From the NCBI GenBank assembly GCA_003013855.2, contig ML058372.1:1240001-1304000 (forward strand): a DNA stretch of 64,000 nucleotides. Direction: 5' to 3'. Shown here piece by piece: positions 22,784-34,469 of the stretch (positions are counted from its first letter, which is position 1; the number at the start of each line of letters is the position of its first letter). The notes under the pieces were generated by a model. It saw nothing but the letters and a program-made list of their open reading frames with translations. It made no database searches and was not told the DNA's origin. The translations under genes and the position numbers were made by a program. Source of the stretch: Liriodendron chinense. Lineage: Eukaryota > Streptophyta > Magnoliopsida > Magnoliales > Magnoliaceae.

Positions 22784-24490
22784 TGTGATGTATACTCTCT
22801 TCCCTAAATATCTACGTGCGGAAGCTTGCAGAGCTTATAGAACTATGACCAAGTCCCTAGGGGGTGAGGTGATTATCACCCCTTTTAAAATTCTTATCGC
22901 CTGAAATTAATCTAACAATTTAAACTAAGTAAGAAAGAAAACTTTTGACTTCCAAGCCTTAGTGGGTCTTATCACATATACTAGTAGATGATTAATTAAT
23001 CTAGTCTAAACTCACATATTAACAAATGATTTAACTAATCAAGCACCTAATCTATACAACTAATGTAGACTATATGAGATGCAATCATATAAGCCCAAGT
23101 CTATACAATCAGTGAAAATACATCTTATGTGTGAATGTTTACTAATGCTTAACATACATTACTATCAAGTATTCATAATTAAGCAATTAAACATACAAAT
23201 GTTACAATAATAATGTGCTCAAATAAATCATAGACACAAGCATGTAAGCATGTATAGTGATTCGACTACTTGTCTACTCTACTCCCGATTGCCTTACTCA
23301 CCCCTCGAGTATACCTGATTTCACTAGACGGTTTTAAATCAGGTTCACCTCACAACCTAAGAGTTTTAAGTAGGTTCCACCCAACCTTACAATCCTACAC
23401 AAGGAACGGGTCCTACTCAAGAACCTTATGTATGTACCCATGTTGGTGGACCATGTACACGTTCGTGTCGGTAGCTCCCTTTGGAAACTTGACAATTTAG
23501 GCTCTACTTAAGAGCCAAGGTCTTACAACCGAACCTCAATTTAGGTTTTACACATAAGCCAATGTTCTACAACCAAACCTCAATGGTTTTAGGCTCTACA
23601 ACCGAGTCAAGGTCTTACAACCGAACCTAACGTATATTCCTGCCAAAGGTTCCCTACTTGGAGACTTGATTCCGGCCTACAACCGGGCTTAAGTTCTATA
23701 ACGAACCTATTGAGTTTGGCAAATCAAACTCTACATTCAATTCCCCAAAGAGTGTGGTTGGACTCAACACAATTGACATCCTTACTTGTCGGATTTAAGC
23801 CCATTTGATGTGCCGATCTTGAGTTGCTTCTTGCAGCTATCCTGTGCTTGAATCAGCTCCTCAATGCTCTCCCAATCAGTGACGTCGGTTGGTTCAGTTC
23901 CAAGATCAAACACCTTGTATACGATGCTTCATTGAGATGACCAAGGTTGTGCGAGGTAGTAGATTCTCTACAACCTAAGGATAGGATTGAGTTACAAATT
24001 GGAGAATCACCTAAAGGATATCTAGGAGATATTTAGATAAAGATTCTACCTATGATTAAGGTGCTTGAACTCTTAGAGATGAAGAGTGAACAAGTATATC
24101 TTCATCCAGAGTTTTGAATGCTCAATCTTATAATGAATCACAAGGAAAATCACTTATCATGGGTTAGGATTAGAGCTTAAGGATGTTTGCAACAATGGTA
24201 GCTTTTAAATCTCTATGATCCCTACCTTAACTCAAAAAATTGGTTATCTTGCTTCTATAAATGAAGCTCAAATGGTCACAAAATGGGTAGAAAACGGCCA
24301 CTTCGATGGCATCGAACTTATCTTTGATGGCATCGAAGTTTCTTCAATGGGGTTGAAACCCAACTTTGATGTGGTCGAAGAACTGTCTAGAGAGTTTCTT
24401 CAATTGGTGGACATCCAGCTCGATGGCATCGAACAAGCTACTTCGATGGGCTCAGAATGTTGTTCGATGGCATCGAAGAACTGTAAAGAG
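22784..24490 (-). mobile_element. LTR family A copy 3, right-truncated
   Basis: Shares the body of the 4466-6398 LTR (CGGAAGCTT near the left, TCGACTACTTGTCTACTC, ACTTGTCGGATTTAAGCCC) but lacks the final ~330 bases ending in CACTAACA. A TATA-like ATTTATAG on the minus strand lies near 24253, with a palindrome array upstream of it. The left start (TGTGATG) is approximate and no TSD can be assigned. Confidence 0.65.
24298..24482. repeat. TTCGATGGCATCGAA palindrome array
   Basis: Five or six variants of an odd palindrome with 7-base arms around one central base, several perfect, within 185 bases. It occupies the array position of the sister LTRs but has a different sequence. Confidence 0.85.
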
Positions 24491-24636
24491 TGTACATATG
24501 TTGCTGAACATATGTTTGATGAAATTGATACTATAACAAATATTAGTTTTTACGATATCATTTTAACCGCATTCATTTAATGCACATCATTAAGAGTAAA
24601 AATGCCGTCGTTTGAAGGCTGTAATTGAGCCACTTT

Positions 24637-24835
24637 TTTGCAGTGGTAGGAAAACACTATGAAAAAGAATTTACAGCGGTCGAAAAATGCTGTTAAAAGA
24701 AATTTATAGTGATCGAAAAAAAACTGTTAAAAAGAATTTACAGTGGTTGGAAAACGCTGTGAAAAGGAATTTATAGCGGTTTGAAAACGTTGTTAAAATT
24801 AATTTATAGCATGTAAACAAATGCTGCAATATGTC
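24637..24835. repeat. ~33-bp tandem repeat with CAGCGG...GCTGT halves
   Basis: Five or six units of about 33 bases, such as CAGCGGTCGAAAAATGCTGT followed by TAAAAGAAATTTA. Each unit has short inverted halves. The pattern resembles subterminal repeats of CACTA (En/Spm) elements, but no CACTA terminus or transposase is visible. Confidence 0.6.
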
Positions 24836-25047
24836 TTACACACCACAGCGTGTTTAATCTGTTGTTAAAAATGCTTGTAAAAATGCTGTTAGATATCACA
24901 TTTAACCGTATGTTAAAACTGCTGTTAAATATAATTTTCTTATGCTGTGGAAACCCTCACAAAAAACCTAACTCTCCCAAAATAGGGGTGGATCTAAGCG
25001 GGACTAACATTAGCAAGGGTAGAGCCACACATAGGGTCAAGCCCCAG

Positions 25048-25073
25048 CCCCCCCCCCCCCCCCCCCCCCCCCC
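25048..25073 (+). repeat. poly-C tract of 26
   Basis: Uninterrupted C run directly after GCCCCAG, followed by a T-rich stretch. It lies in non-coding repeat sequence. Confidence 0.9.
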
Positions 25074-25129
25074 TCGAACTTTTAGTTTTTTGCTTTTTTT
25101 TTTTCTTCCTAATAATAGGAATTAAATTC

Positions 25130-25770
25130 CCACTGTTTTATGAGGTGTGGTCGATTAAAGCTTTGGATCTGCATGAGTTTTGGGACCATGCCCTAAAATG
25201 AGATGGAAAAAAGGATGGACAGGTGGATGAAACACATACCCTTACCTTAGGGCCCACCTTGATGATTTGATTTATATCTACGTCGTCCATCCATTTTGAC
25301 AGCTTATTTTAGAGCTTGAGCCCAAAAAAGGAGGCATATCGAAAACTCAAGTGGACCACCCCATAGGAAACAGTGGATATAAGTGCTTACTGTGGTCCAC
25401 TTGGGCCTTTGATCTACCTCATTTTTCAGATCATGCTCTAAAATAATTTTTCAAAATGGATGGACGGAGTGGATAAACCACATTCATCACAGTGGGCCCC
25501 ACGCGTCCCTGACTAGATCGCCCGTCTCTACCGCCGTCCCTATGAGTGTATAGTGCTCAATCACAAGTGGGAGGTTTTGTTATGGTAAACATTTAATCTC
25601 TATTATTTTCTTGGTGTGGTCCACTTGAGAGTTAGATGTGGCTCATTTTTGGGATCAATCACGAAAATAATATTTAAAAATTAATGGACGTCATGGATAT
25701 AACACATACATCATAATGGGGCCCATAGAGCACGTGGTAGTGTCAACCCCTTTGATGGTCTTAAACGCAC
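25130..25770. repeat. GTGGTCCACTT/GGATGGACGG interspersed repeats
   Basis: Three adjacent, partly inverted copies of one repeat family, with landmarks GTGGTCCACTTG, AAAATGGATGGACGGAGTGG and GTGGGCCCCACG. Same family as 14820-15590. No reading frame. Confidence 0.55.
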
Positions 25771-25904
25771 ACGGACTTGAAACAAAATATGATTTTCTTT
25801 AAGGGGAATTTCCAAAACTACCCCCACGCCCCTCTCTCCCTCTCCGTCTCCCTCTCCCTCTACCTCTCCTGCTCTCTCCCCCTCTATCAGGCTCTCTCTC
25901 ACAC

Positions 25905-25908
25905 TGTC

Positions 25909-25946
<38 letters not shown>

Positions 25947-25985
25947 TCTAATTTTGTCTCTCTCACTCTCTCTAATTTTGTCATT
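25905..25985 (+). repeat. (CT)n microsatellite
   Basis: A long CT-repeat block interrupted by ACTCTCTCTAATTTTG twice. It is preceded by a broader CCCTCTC-rich stretch from about 25820. A second short (CT)n lies near 27208-27228. Confidence 0.9.
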
Positions 25986-26375
25986 GGTGTAGTAGAGAGC
26001 GGCAGCAGGAAAGGTCTTGCCGCAGCTTAGTTTATTTTCATCTTCTTTCTTTCTATGTCATTTTGTTGGATTTTTATTTTGTTGATTTGTGAAAACTTAG
26101 TTTGAGTTTTTTGTAAGGGTTTTTTTAATAATTGGATTAGGATTCGATCCCCACTTCCTGATTTGCCTTTTATTAAATCTTACTACGAGTGAAGTTAAAT
26201 TAGCATATCTTGAGAAAACTATATTTAAGTTGTTTGTTTTTTAGTTGGATATCTGTGTTTGGACTGATCAAATTTTAAGCTTAAAAAGAGAATATAATCT
26301 TCCTATTCTAGAAGTTGAAAAAATCTATTATGATCCTGCAATGCTTTGGACTGAAAATTGATTCTGGAATAAGTC

Positions 26376-26982
26376 TGTTGGGAAAGCCAGTAGCGGAAGC
26401 GGAACGTCAAATGCGTGAAGCAATGCGAAATCAAACGAGAAACACAATGAAATCAATCACACACAAGTATTCATCATAAGAGAATCCGAATTTACGTGGA
26501 AAAACCCTCAACGGGTAAAAAACCATGGCACAAAGTGATCCACTATGAATAAACAGAAGATTACAAAGATTGACAGCCCACAAGGAAGGAAAAACGGAGA
26601 AAACCCTAAGTTCTCTCTCACACACACCTCTCCCCTCTTCCTAACACGAATAGGAAACCTTGGACACCTTAGGATACCATCTAAGTCGGGATTACAACTC
26701 CTTAAATAGGTAAAACAGCCAAAATAGAAACATCTTACGCAGTACTACGTATTGTGCAAGAAACTGCGCACGCGCACGACCGGTCGGCCAACGCACAAAA
26801 CAGTCCAGGAAGAAAACTCCAACACACTGCCTCATAGCCGACCGGTCGGAGCTCTCTGCAGACCGGTCAGCCGAGCGGTCTGGGCACACAAATCCTGTCC
26901 AGCCTTCCACGTGCATCTGGGCCAAACGGCCAGACTAGTCTGAGCACCCAAACCGTGCACGATGTTCAAAGGCTCTCCAACA
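26376..26982 (-). mobile_element. putative solo LTR with ACCGGTC sites
   Basis: The termini TGTTGGGAAAGCC and GGCTCTCCAACA form the inverted ends TGTTGG/CCAACA. The flanks AAGTC and GTGTC match at only three of five positions, so the TSD is doubtful. It carries four or five ACCGGTC-type sites at 26778-26935, and a minus-strand TATTTAAGG lies near 26701. The body is unlike the Athila LTRs that carry the same motif. Confidence 0.55.
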
Positions 26983-27427
26983 GTGTCAAGATTTAATCTC
27001 CATAACTTGTGTATGCATGTGAATGTAAAAGGACTGCTGAATTTCTTTTATTAATTTTTCATATGCATCTTTTCATAATAATTTAATGGATAGGTACCGT
27101 GCAGGATTGCAGAATTCATGTAATCCTTACTACCATATGCCAGAAATGAGCGGCCATGACCTTCTTAAGCTTGTGAAGATATGAAGCCTCATATCCAGTT
27201 CACACTCTCTCTCTCTCTCTCTCTCTCATTTTAATCTTGTTTTCAACATATTCCAGAATGCTATTAGTCCACATTCCAGAACTTGCATATTTAGTTTGTT
27301 TCTTCTGAAACTTCAGGAGCACAACTGCCTGGAATCTATATTGAAAAAGAACATCATGCAGTTCTTATTCCTTCTTTCACCTGGTCGAAGTCCTTGTAGT
27401 TTACTTATCTGTGCATTTCATCTTTAG

Positions 27428-27562
27428 GTTAAATATGTGAAGGAAATGTTCTTTTCTGGCAGTGATCAAGAGGCATCTATTAGCAAGAATGCCCGCTGCA
27501 TGATGTATTTATTGATTTTTTGTGATGATGATATCCAACGCACCGTATCATTTTTTACGAAG
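27428..27562 (+). pseudogene. isolated exon-like sequence of unknown gene
   Basis: Exactly 45 codons between TTTAG and GTAAAG, open throughout, with protein-like composition (VKYVKEMFFSGSDQEASISK, then ARCMMYLLIFCDDDIQR). Flanking sequence at 26190-26340 also has short protein-like frames (ICVWTDQILSLKREYNLPIL). I could not assemble a gene from these and do not recognise the family. It is most likely a fragment of a decayed gene. Confidence 0.25.
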
Positions 27563-28607
27563 GTAAAGTTTGTAACTGAATCTTAGTTGTTTTAAGGCAT
27601 CTACATACTTTTTTCTTGCTAGATTGGAATGTTTTGTTTAGGGCAAGAAACCCATATACCTGTTTTCTAGTCATTTCAGAAGTAGGCCTTGCTAACAAGA
27701 ACTCAACATTGGATGTTGTTGAGTGGGATCACCAACTTGTGTTTTCAGAATGAGTATTCCTATATTTATCTAGAAATGCCCATGTTCAAGAAATGAAAGA
27801 TGTGTTTTCACTTGATAAGAATCTAGCATTTAGTTGTCGTCAGTGCGCCCATGTGCTTTCTGGAATGGTGGGAAACGGGAATGTTGTTGTTCCTCGCCCA
27901 CAAGATGACCTAGTCGTACCTAATGTTTAAAATATTTTTTAGTTTTTTTTGAAGATTCGTGGGTTTTGAATTGATTACTTTGGTGCCTTTCCTAGTTGAA
28001 GATGGAAGCGAGGTGTGGAGGTTTGGACATGTTCGATTGATGCTTCATGTCCATACCTCATTGGATCTTTCCGCATCTTCTTTTATTGTCGGTGGAATCC
28101 CATTTCAAACCTTTAGTGGAATTTCTTGAAGCATTGTTTTTTACCATATTGAGAAAGATATAAAACCAAAAATACATGCTTTAGAAAAGTACTAATACAT
28201 ACATATCATATCAGCAAAATTTCATCTCACTAAAACACTCAAACTTACAGCATACTTCTGTTTAAAGGGATGCTAGGGTATTAGGTTGTGAAGAAATATT
28301 ACTTGTTTGGCACTATCTTTAGTATTTGAGCACATTAGCATGTCTTAACTTTTCTACTTGTTGTAGAAGACATTAATATGGCGGTGGTAAAATATCCATG
28401 AATTCTTTTGACAAGCATTCAAGAGAACTATGAGAAAGTCTTTTTTTATGCTGAAAAGGTATCATTTTACACTATTAAAAATCGATGATAAACTATCTGT
28501 ACATAAATACTTGGGAATCTAACGATGTTGTGTTGTTCATGTTGGATTAGATCAATCCCCTTTATTGTTAAAAAAAATAAAAGAATCAATCCCCTTATAT
28601 CCATAGT

Positions 28608-29787
28608 TGTTGAGCTTTGAATTATGCATATTTATATCCAAATTCATCACACATTTACTTTGATTGAATCATTGAAAGACCCATCTTATGAGTGTATTTG
28701 TGTTTGTAAGAATGAGAGAAAGACCTCATGAATTCAATGCTAAAAGGACCACTTTAAACCAAATTGAAGATCAATGAAAAAAGAGCCAAGAGTAGAGGAA
28801 AGGAGCAAACAAGAAAGAGAAGAAAAGAAAAAAATTGTGAAGAAATTGTCTCCCAAGACCGGTCATCCGCTGCCAAGGATCGTTCAAATTAATGCAAGCC
28901 AGAAGACTGTTGGTGGATGTTCGACCGGTCGTCCAAAGCCTAAGACCGGTCCCCAGACCGGTCAAATTATGAAGATTAGAAGTCCAGAGCTTGCTGGACT
29001 ATTCCTGCCTATCTACGACCGGTCGACCATATACCAAGACCAATCGTCAGAAGAACAAACATCCCAAAGTCTATTAATTCCATTACGGTTTGAACCAAAG
29101 ATCGGTCGGCCGTGGGCTGCGATCGGTCAGTCACCAACTCGACTACGTAACTATTTCACAAAATTCAGAAGATTCCAAGGTGGTGGTTGTTTTTCTTTAT
29201 AAAAGAACACCTCTACAATCTTCTTAACCCATCTTAGAAGAGTCCTAGACGTGTTGAAAGTGGAGAGGATCGAATTGGAGCATCTATAACCCCATTTTTT
29301 TAGTTTGCTTTTTAATTCTTATGTTTTTAGTTGTTTTTCTTTTATTTTCTAGTTCAATCATATCTTTGGTTGGCTAGAACCTCTTAGCTAGGGCTAAGAG
29401 GTGAAGCTTGTAGTTATGTTTGATGTTTAATTCGTTCATTCAAGTACTCTAAGATTTTGTTTTGGATTTTTCAAGTTTTACTTTGGATAAAGTTGATATT
29501 TTTAGACAATTTTAAGAGCTTGTGTGTCAAGTGCATGAGTTACGTAAGAGTTTTTGAGATTGATCATTATGGTTTTATGAGATTTAAGTTGTGGAAACCC
29601 TAGATCTACCATGATCTCATGATATGGCTGATGCTTTGAAGTGCCACAAGTTCAACTTCTCCATGCTTTAAGTAGAACTAGAATTGAAGTTTCAGAGTTG
29701 AGTTTGGACTGTTTTATGTGTTTGAATGCATTGTCTTTTGATTGGATAAAGATAGGACTTCGATTCCAATCGTGTGTGTATGCTTGG
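28608..29787 (+). mobile_element. Athila-like LTR, right-truncated
   Basis: Starts TGTTGAGCTTTGAATTATGC and follows the solo LTR at 35455 closely (ATGAGAG...GAAAGA block, ACCGGTC sites at 28857-29130, TTTATAAAAGAACACCTC near 29193, CTAGAACCTCTTAGC). It stops at about 29787 where family A LTR sequence begins. The missing 3' end with GACCTCGGTCTTACCGAG shows it was cut. Confidence 0.7.
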
Positions 29788-30770
29788 TGAATGGATTTTA
29801 AATCAGTTCACTTCACAACCTAGAAGTTTTAACTAGGTTCCTCCCAACCTTGCAATCTTACACAAGGACCGGGTCCTACTCAAGAACCTCACGTATTGTG
29901 TTGGTGAACAACGTACACACCTGTGTCGGTGTCTCCCCTTGGGGACTTGAAAATTTAGGCTCTACTCAAGAGCCAAAGTCTTACAACCGAACATTAATTT
30001 AGGCTTTAAACATAAGTTAAGGTCCTACAACTGAACTTCAATGGTTTTAGGCTCTACAATCGAGCCAAAGTCTTAAAACTGAACCTAAAGTGTACTCTCG
30101 CCGGAAGCTCCCCACTTGAAGACTTGATTCGACCTTATAACCGGGCCTAGGTCTTACAACCGAACCTATTGAGTTTGGCAATTTAAATTTTACAGTCAAT
30201 TCCTCATAGGAAAAGAGTGGTTGGACTCAACACGAATTGACAACCTTACTTATTGGATTTGAGTCTTTTTGATGTACTGATCTTAAGTCACTTCTTCCAG
30301 CTCTTCTGTGCTTGAATCAGCTCCTTAATGCTCCCCTGATCAGTGACACCGGTTGGTTCAACTCCACGATCAATACCTTGCATGCGATGCTCCATCTAGA
30401 TGACCAAGATAATAGAAGGTGGTTGATTCTCTACAACCTAAGGATAAGATTGAAATACGAGTTGGAGAATTACCTAAGGGATCTCTAGGGGATGTTCAGA
30501 CAAAGTTCTACCTATGATCAAGGTGCCTAAACTCTTAGATATCAAGAGGGAACAAGTACATCTTCATCTAGTGCTTTGAATGCTTAACTTATGATGAATT
30601 ATAAGGAAGATTACTTGCCATGGGTTAAGATTAGAACTAAAGGATATTTGCAACAATGATGGCTTCTAAATCTCTAAAATCTCTCCCTTAAGCCCAAAAA
30701 TTGATTCTCCCGCTTTTATAGATAAAACTTCACTAATCACAAAACAGGTAGAAAATGGCTACTTCGATGG
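29788..30770 (-). mobile_element. LTR family A copy 4, truncated on both sides
   Basis: Homologous to 23330-24300 of copy 3 (GGTTCCTCCCAACC, AACCGGGCCTAGG, CTCCTTAATGCTCCCC). It is cut on the right at ACTTCGATGG by the large Tat element, so that element landed just inside this LTR's own palindrome array. The remainder is presumably beyond the right edge of the window. Confidence 0.75.
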
Positions 30771-31168
30771 TGTTAGAACTTAAAAAAATCAACTGCTCGT
30801 CAGCAGTCGTTTTTCCTGTGTTTCTTTTATTCTGGGGGAATTCTAAGTGTAGAGACATTCATAGACAATCATAAGCAATCACAAAGTGTACACGAGAGAG
30901 AGATATCGCAAGGCGAATTTTATTCCAGAGATTCTGCGATCTTTTACATTCCAGGTTGTGATACTGGTCACGAGCCTTTAATTACATCAACGGTTGATCA
31001 CCCTTGATTGGAAGGCAAAAGACTAATCCGCCGGGGATTATGGTCTTGAGTTCATGGTCGTATAGACCTTTGTTTTCTTGTTATGGACTGGCCACATTTT
31101 TTAGACACGCAGGATGTCTATGTCCCATTTTCTTTCGGATTGTCTGGGTTGAGAGACTGTCAGGATTC

Positions 31169-31496
31169 GAGTGGTGCAACTCTGGGCCCGCGCCTGTTAC
31201 TGTGAACAGGTGACCGCTGGAATACACGATCCTCGAATGTTGGTTGGCATAACCCAAGGCCCACGCCCGTATTTTTATGACGGGTGACCTTAGGAGAGCA
31301 CTCCGCAACGTTCCCGAACGAGGTTTTTAATCGAGTGGTGCAACTTTGGGCCCTCGCCTGTTACTGTGAATAGGTGACCGCTGGAATACACGAACATCGA
31401 AATGTTGGTCGGCATAACCTAAAGCCCGCACATGTTACTGTGAACAGGTGACCTTAGGAAAGCAATCCGCAACTGCCTCATCAGCTCAACCGATGG
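31169..31496. repeat. 164-bp tandem duplication in the LTR
   Basis: GAGTGGTGCAACTYTGGGCC recurs 164 bases apart (31169 and 31333), followed in both copies by CGCCTGTTACTGTGAA and GGTGACCTTAGGARAGCA. The first copy is also present in the 5' LTR at the right edge. Confidence 0.75.
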
Positions 31497-31995
31497 ACCT
31501 GTTGTCAATGGGTAGGGCATCGACTGTCTTTTTATAGTGGCAATCCATATCAGGATGTTTCAAGCTTAGTTTGAACTCTTCGTTTGCGGTTTCTCATGGT
31601 AACCATAACTCCTTAGGTTTAGCCTCGGACCTTTATCCGGGATGAATGGAGCTTTGTAAAGTAGAGTAAATGTATTTCTTCTGGAGTCGAGCGACTCGTC
31701 TTCAAGATCACTCTTTCTTCTGAGTATTTTCAATGATCTATTTGGGATCAAACAGGCTCTATCGAGCCAAGATCTTTTGAGGATTCAAATTCAATAGGGT
31801 GGATCGGCTATTTTCGATGCCCGTAAATGACTAAGCATCGGGTTCGATGGGTGCCCATTCATGCCAATTTCTGATGAATAATGGGGATCGGTGCCCCGTA
31901 ACTGTTTAACTCGTCTGTTTGATAGCTTGAGTACTTTAGCTTTGCCTCGGCGTCTTTGAGATCGCGGTTGATTTCATTTGGCATCAGTCAATTTT

Positions 31996-32410
31996 CGGGC
32001 CAACAGGGCACTTTCCAGGGCTGAAAATGACTAAGTAGTGGACCTGTCTGCGATCTAATCAGGGTATTCAGTGAATATTATCGATAACTGTCTTTGAACA
32101 GGGGTGAATTATGTCCATGAGGATCGCGGTGCGATCGCATTTCGATTTGCTTGGCGATAGTCGATTTTCGGGCCAATAGGGCACTTCCCAGGGCTGAAAA
32201 CGACTAAGTAGTGGACCTGTTTACGGTCTGATCAGGGAAATCGATGAATATCATTGATGACCATCTTCGAACAGGGGTGAATTATGTCCACAAGGATCGC
32301 AGTGCGATTGTGTTTCGATTTGCTTAGCAGAAGTCGATTTCCGGGCCAACAGGGCACTTCCCAGGGCTGAAAATGACTAAGTAGAGGGCTGGCCAACCGC
32401 TTGATTAGGG
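31996..32410. repeat. 173-bp tandem repeat, first array
   Basis: CGGGCCAAYAGGGCAC begins at 31996, 32169 and 32342, exactly 173 bases apart, each followed by GGCTGAAAAYGACTAAGTAG. About 2.4 units. Confidence 0.9.
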
Positions 32411-33290
32411 TATTCGAGAGTTCTAAGATTGGATAACCTCGTCGCGGTGCATGATTATGGGGTATCATGTCATGTAGAAGAAAAGTTTCCCTCTCGGGCT
32501 CGGTCCAATTCCGCCCGATTCTTCTCGGTTTCGGCCATTTTCGGCTCTTTCGGAGGGATTTTCGAAGCTGCCAAATTGGCTAAGTGTTGGTCCTTTTGGA
32601 CCAAAACACTGATTTGGGCCATTTATCATTGACTGTTGGAGAATCTGAATCGGTGGATGGATAGATCTCATCGAGGTGCATCTAGGAGAGGCAGTTTCAT
32701 CAAAATCCGATCCCGGACGAAGGTGGGCCACACGATCGAAGGCCCACCCCTCCAACCAGTGTCCAGGCGCATGGAGGGGGGGGGGGGGGGGGTATGCAGG
32801 CACATGTCTCATTGCAACAGATGGTGAGCGCATGTGGTGGCAGTTGGGCGCATGTACCCATCTCCCAGGCGCATGTGGTGATTTTTCGAGCGCATGTGCC
32901 CATTTCACATGAAAAAAAGATGAAGGAGAGGTGTTCCGGGCGCATGTGGTAGTGCACATGCGCCTGGACCCAAATGGTGGGCGCATGTCATCTCAGACTT
33001 GGTGGAATTTCAGGATTTTTCAGCCAGAAAAACCAGCGCATGTGGGGGAAAAAGCCGGCGCATGTGGGGGAAAAGCCGGCGCATGTGCCCGACACTTAGA
33101 AAATTTTCAGGATTTCTCCCTGAACTTGGGATTCCGGTGAGGAAATCCCTCTCCGGCGATGGATTCCGGCGAGGGAATCCACTCCGGCCAAGGCATCCGG
33201 CGAGGGGAAACAAAGCGGGCACATGTGGTGCTTACATCGCTTTGAGGTCGGCAGGGGATGATCTCGTGCTGATGGAATGAAGTGACATCG

Positions 33291-33300
33291 CTATTTATAG
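33291..33300 (-). promoter_or_regulatory. TATA box of the Tat LTR
   Basis: CTATAAATAG on the minus strand, inside the LTR and reading toward its left end, as expected for the element's U3 promoter. The related solo LTR has GGTATAAATA in the corresponding place at 3131-3140. Confidence 0.6.
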
Positions 33301-33860
33301 GGAGGTAATCGGGTTCGGGTCTGGCACGACGGGTATTTTCCAGTGCATGTGGCAGAAAACAGGTCAGGCGCATGTGGAAAAAATACATCAGGCGCATGTG
33401 GAGGATCCGGGCGCATGTCCTTTTCCGGTGCATTTCCCGGCGCATTTTGAAAAAGTATTCAATTCGCTTCCTTTCATCAATAGGGTGCAGGCGCATGTGG
33501 TGGGAAGCCAGGCGCATGTCCTTTGCTGGCACTTTTCCCACTACTTAGCCAGATTTTCAGGATTCCAGCACTTAGAAAATTTTAAGATTTTAGCTCCGAC
33601 GGGAGACCTCCAAAGGACAGCTACCTTTTCTAGACATGCACTCACTGTTGCCAAGCTACTTCTAGGCTAGGATTGACCTCCTGAATGAACGGGATGGGGT
33701 GTGGAAGTCCAGATGTTGCCAATTTTGGTACTTCCTTCCTAATTTGGAGCCTTCGGGTCGGCTTGTCGTATAGGAACGTTGTTCCGGGGAGCGCGCGCAT
33801 AGAAATATGCACCGTAATGACTTCAAACTTGCTATTTAAGGGTTTTGAGGTGCTCCAAAT

Positions 33861-34256
33861 CATTTGGCTGTGAAGCGCATGTCCAGTTCTGCTTTAAAAT
33901 TGTAGCTGTAGGCTTACAGACCCTTTTTGGTTAGCTCCGGGCAGGGACGAAACGCATTTCAAGGTGCACAGGTAAATATATACATCGGATGACTTCAAAA
34001 CTCACAGGTTAAGGGTTTTAGGACATCCCTGATCATTTGGCAGTGAAGCGCATGTTCAGTTCCGCTCTAAAATGGTAGTTGTAGGCTTACGGACCCTTTT
34101 TGGTCAGCTCCGAGCAGAGACGAGACACATTTCGAGGTGCACAGGTGAATATATGCACCGGATGACTTCGAAACTTGTAGGTTAGGGGTTTTAGGACATT
34201 CCTGATCATTTGGCGGTGAAGCGCATGTCCAATTATGCTCTAAAATGCTGTTTACA
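33861..34256. repeat. 173-bp tandem repeat, second array
   Basis: CATTTGGCNGTGAAGCGCAT starts at 33861, 34034 and 34207, exactly 173 bases apart, with shared TTAGCTCCG and GGTGCACAGGT segments. The sequence is unrelated to the 31996 array, but the period is the same. Confidence 0.9.
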
Positions 34257-34390
34257 GATTTTGGTCGCTACTAAGTGATTAGGGTTGTGCTGGCATTTTC
34301 AGGGCTTTCGCGGCCTCAAAACTGATCTAAATCATTGTCAATAGACTATGAGATGTTGTTTTACAATGAGTACAAATTTGAGCCCCAATA

Positions 34391-34405
34391 AGTGCCCCCC
34401 GGTGT
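34391..34405 (-). promoter_or_regulatory. polypurine tract of the Tat element
   Basis: On the minus strand this reads ACACCGGGGGGCACT, directly before the LTR start TATTGGGG. The G6 core resembles the Athila tract at 44428 and sits where second-strand priming is expected. Confidence 0.55.
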
Positions 34406-34461
34406 GCTGCACTAGATGCTTACTTCATGCTAGTGCAGTGCACCGGTCCATTAGGCTTGAG

Positions 34462-34469
34462 TATAAATA
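34462..34469 (+). promoter_or_regulatory. TATA box of the antisense gene
   Basis: TATAAATA on the plus strand just outside the 3' LTR, pointing toward the PMD-like gene. A start near 34495 would give a long leader, interrupted by a solo LTR and probably spliced (acceptor TTGCTCGTTGCAG about 20 bases before the ATG). Confidence 0.45.

Larger units (their letters stand above)
30771..34390 (-). repeat. 3' LTR of the Tat element
   Basis: The left end TGTTAGAACTTA matches the 5' LTR start at 63459. The right end is placed at GAGCCCCAATA because it aligns with the GACCCCAACA end of the related solo LTR at 3977 and is followed by a purine tract on the minus strand. The length of about 3.6 kb is an inference, since the partner LTR runs off the window. 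It contains a minus-strand TATA box, two sets of 173-bp tandem repeats and a GCGCATGTG array. Confidence 0.75.

Noticed and set aside
28774..29202. 142-codon plus-strand frame rich in charged residues
   Set aside because: It is LTR sequence: its body is the Athila-like GAAAGA block and ACCGGTC array, without coding signature.
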